From Myxococcales bacterium (GTDB taxonomy: Bacteria > Myxococcota_A > Polyangia > Polyangiales > Houyiibacteriaceae), in the NCBI GenBank assembly GCA_013002645.1, contig JABDJF010000034.1:1-6103 (forward strand): a stretch of 6,103 nt of DNA. The letters run 5' to 3'. Each line of letters opens with the position of its first letter. Positions within the stretch are counted from its first letter, which is position 1. The translations under genes and the position numbers were made by a program. The notes under the pieces are model-generated. The model had not been told where the DNA came from and did not search any database. It saw only the letters and a program-made list of their open reading frames with translations. Positions 1 through 5,698 of the stretch are shown here, one piece after another.

Positions 1-1
1 G

Positions 2-580
2 TACAAGCTCGTCGCCTGGGGCGACGCGGGAAAGACCCGGATCTTTTCCACCCACAAGATCTTCGGGCCCACTGACCTCCAGAAGGTCCGGCCCTGGGTC
101 TGGCGCGACTCCGCGACGATGAGGGCGTTTATCAAGGCCTCAGGCGCCAACGGCGTGTTGCTCAACCTGCCCGAGGTCTACTCCGGCTTGCAGACTGGCA
201 TCATCGACACGATTATCGCCTCCTCCGTCGGCGTCCTGGCGTTCCAGTGGCACACGAAGCTCAAGACCATGGCCAAGCAGGCCGGTGGTATCGTCACCGG
301 AGCCTTCGTCATCAGGAAGGAGCATTTGGCGACGCTCCCGAAAGAGGCCCGCGACTACCTCGATGAAGTGTCCGGCGAGACCGAAGAGATCTTCCGCGTG
401 GAAGGCCGAAAGCTCGACGATGAAGCGGCGCAGACGCTGGCGAAGCGACTCAAGGTGGTCAACCTGTTCCGAGCCCAGCGCCAATGGGAAGAGGTGCAAT
501 TCGCGGCACGTGAATCACTCGTCGGTCGAATGTACTCACGGGCTCTGTTGAGCCGAGTCCAAGAGATCCTGAAGAAGTAG
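2..580 (+). CDS. TRAP transporter substrate-binding protein, DctP-like (5' partial)
   Basis: The reading frame is open from base 2 and ends at TAG 578-580, giving 192 residues. Family members are usually about 330-350 residues, so roughly the first 140, including the signal peptide, lie outside the window. The ATG at 119 is internal, since the homologous sequence continues upstream of it. In the visible fragment, W34-R35 sits where DctP proteins carry the ligand-carboxylate arginine, and LPEVYSGLQTGIID (56-69) matches the family's EvYsALqtGvvD segment. The following residues read TIIASSVGVLAFQWHTK rather than the usual DGxENP, which suggests a separate subfamily, like those I recall in deltaproteobacteria. 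The family is periplasmic and delivers organic acids or other hydrophobic or carboxylated ligands to DctQM permeases; the ligand here is unknown. The permease genes are not visible. It converges on the lipoprotein gene, with 10 bp between the stops. Confidence 0.85.
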   Translation, partial: YKLVAWGDAGKTRIFSTHKIFGPTDLQKVRPWVWRDSATMRAFIKASGANGVLLNLPEVYSGLQTGIIDTIIASSVGVLAFQWHTKLKTMAKQAGGIVTGAFVIRKEHLATLPKEARDYLDEVSGETEEIFRVEGRKLDDEAAQTLAKRLKVVNLFRAQRQWEEVQFAARESLVGRMYSRALLSRVQEILKK

Positions 581-595
581 CGCGAGGCGGCTACT
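576..595. repeat. Inverted repeat spanning both stop codons of a convergent pair
   Basis: AGTAGC (576-581) and GCTACT (590-595) form a 6-bp stem around an 8-base GC-rich loop. The left arm holds the TAG of the binding-protein gene and the right arm holds the reverse-complement TAG of the lipoprotein gene. It could act as a small bidirectional terminator, but there is no T-run on either side and the stem is short, so the role is inference only. Confidence 0.35.
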
Positions 596-1853
596 GGACG
601 ACGACATCGCAGGGGAAGACCGCTTCGAGCTCCGCGTCCCCTCCGCGCCAGTCCTGGCATGCCGAACCGGTGAGCTCGATGGTGCTGCCGTCGACGGCCT
701 GCCATCCGCGCCCGCCGTCGTTGCACGCGAGAAGCTCCCCGTTCAGCCGAACTGTACCCTCACAGGCCTTTTCGATGTCGATGACGCCGTCCGTCAGGCT
801 CACGGTGCAGGGGATGTTCTGAACGACGATCTGCTCGAGGTCGGCCTGCAGCTCCGAGACGCTGTCTGCGGTCCACAGGGTGGCGCCCGAGCCGACGCCC
901 TGGCCCGCGTTTGCCAGGTCTTGAAGGTGGCTGTCATCGAAATTGACGCCCAGGACGAAGGTCTCGATCCCCTCGGCGAACGCACGTTCCACGGCATCGA
1001 CGCTGTTGCGTCGGTCGACGGCCTCACCGTCTTCGTCGCATCCGTTGGGCGCTCCGTCCGTTGCCAACAGGTAGACGGTGGGTCCCTCCGGTGGCGGCGT
1101 ACCGATCAGGGAGCTCGTCACGGCCTCAATGGCCTCGGCGGTCGGCGTGAAGCCGCCGGGACTATTGTCGGCGAACGATGCAGCGATGGCATTGGCGTTG
1201 TCCAAGCCCTGGCTGAACGCGACCCCATCGGTGCTCGCGCACATCGCGCCATCAGGCATCGACGGCGGATCTTCGCCGGGCTTCCAGTATAAGGTTAGGC
1301 CGAAGCGCGCAATCGAATCGAGCCGCCGGACCAAACCGTTGTTGCCGACCAAGGCATCCTCGACCGATTCCCATCGCGCCTCATCGAAGTCGGGGTTGGG
1401 CGTGCCCGAGGTCGGACAGCCGTCTCCGGTGAATGGGCAGTCGCCTTCGAAATCGCGACGCATGCTTCCGCTGCGGTCGACGATGAGCATGATGTTCGGG
1501 ATCACTCGATCGGTCGCCAGTTCCAGCTCGCCGCACACCGAGCCGTCTGAGGCGATGACACCGCCGTCGCTGAAAACGGGAACGCAACGGCCGTTCGACG
1601 CGCAGTCTCCGGCGCTACCGCACTGCTCGCCTTCGACGGTGCACACCGCGATGCACAGGCGGTTGTTACAATAGGTTCCCGGGCTACACCCGGAGTCGCT
1701 CGTGCACGACTCGTCGCAGCCTGCAGGCGCGCCTTCCTCGCCGCAGATGCTCGGCAGGTCTTGCAGGCGGACGCCGCCCTCCTGTGGTCCGGCCGACTCG
1801 CAGCCAAACGCAAAAACGGCGAGCAGCACCGATGTGAAACGCGTTCGATTCAT
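591..1853 (-). CDS. Cysteine-rich lipoprotein with von Willebrand factor A domain
   Basis: The product has 420 residues and is probably anchored to the outer membrane. A signal peptide (MNRTRFTSVLLAVFAFG) ends in a lipobox with Cys18. Residues about 37-107 are rich in cysteines, in a short-loop pattern (CDESC, CSPGTYC, CIAVC, C-G-x-C) likely to form disulfides. A VWA domain spans about 117-345. Its MIDAS metal site is visible as DRSGS (D126, S128, S130), with T236 in GGFTPT and D266 in LLATDGAPNG. A C-terminal region of about 70 residues holds more cysteines. VWA/MIDAS domains bind divalent metal and protein or matrix ligands; the ligand here cannot be read. ATG 1853 is preferred over TTG 1856 because AGGGGG lies 7 bases upstream of it. 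Secreted Cys-rich VWA lipoproteins of this sort are common in Myxococcota. It is transcribed divergently from rlmN. Confidence 0.88.
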   Translation of the reverse strand: MNRTRFTSVLLAVFAFGCESAGPQEGGVRLQDLPSICGEEGAPAGCDESCTSDSGCSPGTYCNNRLCIAVCTVEGEQCGSAGDCASNGRCVPVFSDGGVIASDGSVCGELELATDRVIPNIMLIVDRSGSMRRDFEGDCPFTGDGCPTSGTPNPDFDEARWESVEDALVGNNGLVRRLDSIARFGLTLYWKPGEDPPSMPDGAMCASTDGVAFSQGLDNANAIAASFADNSPGGFTPTAEAIEAVTSSLIGTPPPEGPTVYLLATDGAPNGCDEDGEAVDRRNSVDAVERAFAEGIETFVLGVNFDDSHLQDLANAGQGVGSGATLWTADSVSELQADLEQIVVQNIPCTVSLTDGVIDIEKACEGTVRLNGELLACNDGGRGWQAVDGSTIELTGSACQDWRGGDAELEAVFPCDVVVQ

Positions 1854-1988
1854 CAACTATCCCCCTCAACCAAGCTAACAGCTCCACCGAGGTCGACAAC
1901 TCAGGGGTTAATTTCACGCCCGTCCCAAGCCCTGTTCCCCAGCTGGCGTGATTGCGCACCGCCGCAAACTCTGGCACCGCGAAGGGTC
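1854..1988. other. Divergent intergenic region between VWA lipoprotein gene and rlmN
   Basis: These 135 bases must hold the promoters of both flanking genes. I find no convincing -35/-10 pair on either strand. The one AT-rich patch is GGGGTTAATTT at 1904-1914, whose reverse complement starts AAATTAACCCC and resembles the TAACCC elements seen at 5617, 5657 and 5681. Whether that is more than chance cannot be judged from the window. Confidence 0.4.
1861..1866 (-). promoter_or_regulatory. Ribosome binding site of the VWA lipoprotein gene
   Basis: AGGGGG on the minus strand is 7 bases from ATG 1853 and only 4 bases from the in-frame TTG at 1856. This spacing decides the start in favour of ATG. 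Confidence 0.6.
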
Positions 1989-3098
1989 GTGAAGCTTTCC
2001 GCGGATACATTGGCCCCCGCCTCGCACCCCATCGCGCGATTGCCCGCCGAGTGGGAAGCGTGCGTCGTGGCCTGGGGCGAGCCTCGGTATCGCGGCAAGC
2101 AGATCTTCGATTGGATCCATCGCCAGGGGATTCTCGACCCCGACGAGATGAGCAATGTTCCGAAGCGGCTTCGAGAGCGCTTGAAAGAGGAAGGGCTGGG
2201 CTGGCCGGTCCACATCGTTTCGACCCACGAGTCGGCGGACCTGACCAGGAAGTTCCTCGTCGGCATGCCCGACGGCGAGAAGGTCGAGACAGTGCTCCTT
2301 CCGCAACTCGGAGACGAACGCGTCGTGACGCAGTGCATTTCGAGCCAGGTGGGCTGCGCCATGGGGTGCGTGTTCTGCGCGTCGGGGGTGGCAGGGTTGA
2401 AACGGCAAATGACGGACGCTGAGATTGTAGCGCAGGTCTTATTGGGCCGGCGCGAGCTGGGTGCCGACCAGCGCATTCGCAACGTCGTCTTCATGGGGAT
2501 GGGCGAACCGCTTCACAACTACGACGCCGTCGCGCGTGCTCTCGTCTTGCTGACGCACCCTGACGGGCTCGACCTTTCGAAACGACGTGTGACGGTGTCC
2601 ACCAGCGGACTCGTCAAGCAAATCGATCGTCTCGGCAGAGATTTCGATGGTCAAGTGCAGCTAGCGATTTCTCTCCACGCGGTGCGCGACGAAGAGCGCA
2701 GCAAGATCATGCCGGTGAATCGAAAGCACGGGCTTGGCGAGCTCACCGAAGCCCTTCGACGCTACCCGCTCTCGAAGCGGCAGCGAATCACGATCGAGTA
2801 CACGCTGATCGATGGCGTAAACGACTCGGTGCGCGACGCAAACGGCTTGGTCGAGCTGCTCCGGGGTATTCCCGTCAAGGTCAACTTGATCCCGATGAAC
2901 CCCATCTCCGCATCGGACCTTCGAGCGCCTGACATGGATCAAGTCACGCGTTTTCAGGAGCAGCTCACGCGGCGTGGGCTTTCGGTGTTCATCCGGAAGA
3001 CACGCGGAGATGACGTAGCAGCTGCCTGCGGTCAGCTCGCTTTCCACGGCTCACCCAGAAGAACGGGGCGCGGCGCCCTCGTCGTCGACTCGGATTAG
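1989..3098 (+). CDS. rlmN: Dual-specificity RNA methyltransferase RlmN (23S rRNA A2503 / tRNA A37)
   Basis: This radical-SAM enzyme puts a C2 methyl on A2503 of 23S rRNA and A37 of some tRNAs in the cytoplasm, tuning the peptide exit tunnel and translation accuracy. From GTG 1989 it has 369 residues. The [4Fe-4S] motif is C123-x3-C127-x2-C130 in SSQVGCAMGCVFC, and GMGEPLHNYD (170-179) is the SAM-binding segment. The two methyl-transfer cysteines are C116 (TQCISS) and C347 (GDDVAAACGQLA). In E. coli RlmN the matching cysteines are, from memory, 118, 125, 129, 132 and 355, so the spacing supports this start. The frame stays open back to 1761, but that extension runs antisense through the lipoprotein gene and has no RlmN character. 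GAAGGG (1981-1986) precedes GTG by only 2 bases, which is tight; TTG 2010 is the alternative. The 3' end overlaps the convergent uridylyltransferase gene. Confidence 0.95.
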   Translation: MKLSADTLAPASHPIARLPAEWEACVVAWGEPRYRGKQIFDWIHRQGILDPDEMSNVPKRLRERLKEEGLGWPVHIVSTHESADLTRKFLVGMPDGEKVETVLLPQLGDERVVTQCISSQVGCAMGCVFCASGVAGLKRQMTDAEIVAQVLLGRRELGADQRIRNVVFMGMGEPLHNYDAVARALVLLTHPDGLDLSKRRVTVSTSGLVKQIDRLGRDFDGQVQLAISLHAVRDEERSKIMPVNRKHGLGELTEALRRYPLSKRQRITIEYTLIDGVNDSVRDANGLVELLRGIPVKVNLIPMNPISASDLRAPDMDQVTRFQEQLTRRGLSVFIRKTRGDDVAAACGQLAFHGSPRRTGRGALVVDSD

Positions 3099-4213
3099 AG
3101 ACTGCCGCGCGCCTTGAGCGCTTTGACGATGTCAGGGCGTTCCTTGTCCATGTCCTCCGGGGTTTTGATCGGCTGAAAGCGGGCGTCCGGCCCATGCCGT
3201 TCGACACGGAGAAACGCCGAGTCGAGAAACGAGGTCAGCTCGCCGACCAGGCGTTCGAACTGGATGGCGGGTTTGCCATCCACGGCCTTGTTGACGGCGA
3301 ACCAGGTCAAGGCGAACTCTGCGTCGATGGCGGCCGCATCGAGCACGAACGTGTTGGTGTTGAAGACGGGGATTCGCTCTTGGTCGAAGTCCTCCGGGAA
3401 GCGAAAGGCTTCGACGATTTGAGCGCGCCCGTCGACCCGTGCCGGAGCGCCGCCTTTGTCGCCCGGCTCCTTGGGCGCCATTTCGGCGGTGAGCGCCGCG
3501 CCGAATTCCAAGTGCGCGCCGATGATGGCAGGGTCGAGCGTTGCGGTCAGATTGTCGACGTTCGACATCATGAGCACCCGCCCGCCGCGGGCGCGGAACG
3601 CCTCGAGGACTCCAGATCGGCGAAGCCCAAACGTCAGGTCTCCGTGCCCGGGCGCATGCGGAGAGAGCGCGCCTGACTCATCTCGAAAGAGGGCCCCATC
3701 AGGCGCGATACGCAGCGAGATGAACTGCGAGAAGGTCTCGATTGGGACCCGTTCGGTGCTGAGCGGCTCGGCCATCGTTCGGATCGCTTCGTCGGTGGCG
3801 AAGCTCGACATCAGATAGACCGGAATTCGAGCGTCGGCGCGCTCCGCCACGGCTCTGACGTCCTCGAGCTTGAGCTCGAGGAATGACTTTCCGTCGAGAA
3901 CCTCGACAGCGGCTTTGACGACGCCCCCGAAGCGAGTAGCCATCCCTCCCGCGAGAATGACCGCCGCGACTTCACCGCGCCGCATCGCTTCCTGACCGCG
4001 CTCAGTCAGAGCCCGGCGCAGGTCGCTCCCGAGCGGGGGTAGAGCCTGGAGGTCGCCTGCCTCGGGCGGTTCCACGATGCCAGTGATTCGGTTTTGGGCC
4101 TCTCCAAGCTCGCCTCGCAGCATCTGCTGTTTGAGCTTTTCGAAGGGGATATCCTCGAATCCGTACCGTTGAAGAAGTTGGGCGGTTGCGGCGTCTATTT
4201 CTCGTGAGTTCAT
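3095..4213 (-). CDS. UTP-sugar-1-phosphate uridylyltransferase family protein (UDPGP family)
   Basis: The product has 372 residues, is cytoplasmic, and probably makes a UDP-sugar (UDP-glucose or UDP-GlcNAc) from UTP and a sugar 1-phosphate for glycan or envelope synthesis. The nucleotide loop is AVILAGGMATRFGG (84-97) with K100. Further family marks are HAPGHGDL (186-193), SNVDNL (217-222) for UTP/metal binding, APKEPGDKGG (246-255) and FNTNTFVLD (284-292). Compared with the eukaryotic-type GGxGTRLGxxxPK loop, Gly is replaced by Ala in MATR and the Pro before Lys by Val, so sugar specificity cannot be assigned. Residues 1-80 look like a helical N-terminal extension. The ATG at 4213 has only a weak upstream GGA-containing sequence, but homologous-looking sequence starts close to it. 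Its TAA (3097-3095) overlaps the rlmN TAG. It diverges from the YXWXGHW gene. Confidence 0.85.
   Translation of the reverse strand: MNSREIDAATAQLLQRYGFEDIPFEKLKQQMLRGELGEAQNRITGIVEPPEAGDLQALPPLGSDLRRALTERGQEAMRRGEVAAVILAGGMATRFGGVVKAAVEVLDGKSFLELKLEDVRAVAERADARIPVYLMSSFATDEAIRTMAEPLSTERVPIETFSQFISLRIAPDGALFRDESGALSPHAPGHGDLTFGLRRSGVLEAFRARGGRVLMMSNVDNLTATLDPAIIGAHLEFGAALTAEMAPKEPGDKGGAPARVDGRAQIVEAFRFPEDFDQERIPVFNTNTFVLDAAAIDAEFALTWFAVNKAVDGKPAIQFERLVGELTSFLDSAFLRVERHGPDARFQPIKTPEDMDKERPDIVKALKARGSL
3861..3882. repeat. Near-perfect 22-bp palindrome inside the uridylyltransferase gene
   Basis: TCCTCGAGCT (3861-3870) and AGCTCGAGGA (3873-3882) are perfect 10-base inverted repeats separated by TG. 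The site encodes LELKLED on the minus strand. Alternating CTC and GAG codons produce such symmetry by themselves, so it may have no function. Confidence 0.6.
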
Positions 4214-4326
4214 CAGAATCGCCGGAATCCAAGCACTTTCCGCCCCATCTGTCGAGCGGGCCGCGCCTGCTCGTCAGCAGGGGGATGACGAAACGCCCAG
4301 TCGGACATACACATGAAGGAGCCACC
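4214..4326. other. Divergent intergenic region with a short hairpin
   Basis: The 113 bases separate the uridylyltransferase gene from the YXWXGHW gene and must carry both promoters, but no clear -35/-10 pair is visible. The one structural feature is an inverted repeat at 4266-4281: CCTGCT, loop CGTC, AGCAGG. It would lie in the 5' leader of the rightward gene if transcription starts upstream of it. There is no T-run, so it does not look like a terminator. The frame of the rightward gene is open through this region back to 4186 but lacks coding character. Confidence 0.4.
4315..4321 (+). promoter_or_regulatory. Ribosome binding site of the YXWXGHW-protein gene
   Basis: GAAGGAG is 5 bases upstream of ATG 4327. 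It selects that start over the in-frame ATG at 4186 and the ATG at 4285, and the chosen start begins directly with a signal peptide. Confidence 0.75.
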
Positions 4327-5619
4327 ATGGATTCGCTCGCTCGGTTATTTTCACTTTTTGCGCTTGGCGCTGCGATCGCGCTGACTGCCCCGGCGGCCGC
4401 CGACTATGACGGCGCGGACGGCTACGGGCAGCCGGCTGGCGATGGGTTCGGTGTCTCGCACGACGGCTACCAGCGAGAAGGCCAGACCGGCGCAACGCCC
4501 GACGCGACGACGTACGTGGTCATCGAGTCCGCAGACGGCACTACCGAGGTCGTAGACGGAGAGACGGTCATCGTGGTTCAGGAGCCCGAGCCGTTGGCGG
4601 CGACCGAGCAGGCGCCGCCCGCTCCGCAAACAGTCGTGGTCGTGCAGCCCGAGGTGCAGTGCCCCGGGGCGATCTGGGTCGACGGCCACTGGGCCTACAG
4701 CAACGGGGATTACGTCTGGGTCGACGGGCACTGCGTCGTCGAACGGGTGAACTACGTCTTCGTCCAGCCGCGCTGGGATTTCTACTCGAACGTCTGGTGG
4801 TTTGTGCCGGGCTACTACCGACCCTGGGGCGTGTACGTGGGATTCGGCTATTACCGTCCCTGGCACTGGTTTCCGCCCCATCGTCATGCGTTTTACCGCA
4901 CGCGCCATCCTGTCCCGGTCCACAGGGGCGTGCCGTATCGACGCACCACCGTCCGGGCGAGGCCGCCCGCCGTGCGTTCGAGCCGAGGCGTCGTGAGGCC
5001 GACGGGTGCGGTCGGCCGTGCGCGCACGAGTCCGACGCGAACCCAAACCGTAGCCCGGGCACCGAGCAGGCGGGCAGGTACCGTGACCCGGGCGCCGAGC
5101 AGACGCGCAGGTACCGTGACCCGGGCACCCAGCACCCGGACCGGAACGGTGACGCGCACGCGCCCGGCCACGAGCCGCGTCGACTCGGTCAACCGCGTCC
5201 GGACGACGCCGTCGAGAACGACGGTGGTCCATCGGCCTCCCGGCTCGGCCACCTCAGCCAGGGCGGTGGGTCGCGCCCGAGGAGGTCCCGCGCTCACGAG
5301 CTCGGTACCCCGATCGAGGGCCAATACCGCCGCGGTAGGCCGGCCACGCGTGAGCTCCTCACGCACCAGCAGCGTGGTCAGGCGACCTGCATCGACGACC
5401 TCACCGGCTAAGGTCAACCGCCCAGTAAGCCGCCGTCCGAGCTCGAGCCGCGCCAGCAGCTTCCAGGGCTCTCGGACGAGACCGACATGGGGTGGGGGCT
5501 CCAGCCGAACTAGCTCCGGCTGGTCGCGTCCGAGTACCGGCCGCGGCGGAAGCGTCGGGAGGCCGTCTTCGGGCGGTTTTAGCAGGGTGCGCAGCGTGCC
5601 GACCGCCCGCAGCCGTTAA
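4327..5619 (+). CDS. Secreted YXWXGHW-repeat protein with Arg/Ser/Thr-rich repetitive tail
   Basis: The product has 430 residues. A signal peptide (1-25, ending APAAA) predicts export. Residues 26-108 are acidic and probably disordered, with a short beta-like stretch (TTYVVIESADGTTEVVDGET). Residues 112-136 hold two YXWXGHW-type motifs (IWVDGHW and YVWVDGHC), followed by a very aromatic segment to about 195 (WDFYSNVWWFVPGYYRPWG, then GYYRPWHWFPP). YXWXGHW proteins are widespread envelope or secreted proteins of unclear function. From about 199 the chain becomes strongly basic, built of degenerate units of roughly 10-13 residues that begin xR and mostly end in Val (about 230-379). The last 50 residues are Gly/Ser/Arg-rich. 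No catalytic motif is visible. Binding to polysaccharide, DNA or another polyanion is inference from the charge. The next gene follows in the same direction after 79 bp. Confidence 0.82.
   Translation: MDSLARLFSLFALGAAIALTAPAAADYDGADGYGQPAGDGFGVSHDGYQREGQTGATPDATTYVVIESADGTTEVVDGETVIVVQEPEPLAATEQAPPAPQTVVVVQPEVQCPGAIWVDGHWAYSNGDYVWVDGHCVVERVNYVFVQPRWDFYSNVWWFVPGYYRPWGVYVGFGYYRPWHWFPPHRHAFYRTRHPVPVHRGVPYRRTTVRARPPAVRSSRGVVRPTGAVGRARTSPTRTQTVARAPSRRAGTVTRAPSRRAGTVTRAPSTRTGTVTRTRPATSRVDSVNRVRTTPSRTTVVHRPPGSATSARAVGRARGGPALTSSVPRSRANTAAVGRPRVSSSRTSSVVRRPASTTSPAKVNRPVSRRPSSSRASSFQGSRTRPTWGGGSSRTSSGWSRPSTGRGGSVGRPSSGGFSRVRSVPTARSR
5056..5154 (+). repeat. Three tandem 33-bp coding repeats (11-residue unit RAPSRRAGTVT)
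   Basis: Units lie at 5056-5088, 5089-5121 and 5122-5154. Units 1 and 2 match at 30 of 33 bases and unit 3 matches unit 1 at about 25 of 33, reading RAPSTRTGTVT. They keep the frame of the YXWXGHW gene. They are a recent in-frame expansion within a more degenerate series that continues on both sides. Confidence 0.9.
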
Positions 5620-5656
5620 CCCCTCGTCGACTCTTTGCTAGGCAGCGTGGACGATG

Positions 5657-5693
5657 TAACCCTATAGAGGGAAGTGCATTTAACCCCCTAGAG
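5657..5693 (+). repeat. Pair of 13-bp direct repeats before the TonB-like gene
   Basis: TAACCCTATAGAG (5657-5669) and TAACCCCCTAGAG (5681-5693) match at 11 of 13 positions and start 24 bases apart. A partial third copy, TAACCCC, begins at the stop codon of the upstream gene (5617). The second copy ends 5 bases before the GTG start. They could be regulator sites or leftovers of a duplication; there is no independent support for either. The first copy also contains CCCTATAGAGGG, a 4-bp stem too weak to call a terminator. Confidence 0.4.
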
Positions 5694-5698
5694 CTTCC

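Noticed and set aside
921..1674. Plus-strand open frames antisense to the VWA lipoprotein gene
   Set aside because: They are low-complexity translations with no motif; the minus strand carries the lipobox and MIDAS.
3194..3676. Plus-strand open frames antisense to the uridylyltransferase gene (3194-3676, 3456-3818)
   Set aside because: They show no domain or ribosome site and coincide with the clearly conserved minus-strand enzyme.
3861..3882. Palindrome as a regulator binding site
   Set aside because: It lies deep in coding sequence and results from alternating CTC/GAG codons for LELKLE; kept only as a repeat.
4186..4326. N-terminal extension of the YXWXGHW protein to ATG 4186
   Set aside because: It would bury the signal peptide and overlap the divergent gene; GAAGGAG just before ATG 4327 marks the real start.
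5056..5154. Possible CRISPR array
   Set aside because: The 33-bp units are contiguous with no unique spacers and encode an in-frame peptide repeat.
4659..5411. 250-codon plus-strand frame in another phase of the YXWXGHW gene
   Set aside because: It lacks a signal peptide, ribosome site and domain; the correct frame has all the coding signals. I see no sign of a frameshift between the two frames.
4893..5417. 174-codon open frame on the minus strand inside the YXWXGHW gene
   Set aside because: It has no recognisable domain, and its repetitive RVTVPARLLGA pattern is the antisense reading of the 33-bp repeats. Absence of stops follows from high GC.
5635..5668. TTGCTA...TATAGA as a sigma-70 promoter
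   Set aside because: The spacer would be 22 bases and both boxes match only 4 of 6; using TGTAAC as -10 makes the spacer 14. Neither is acceptable.
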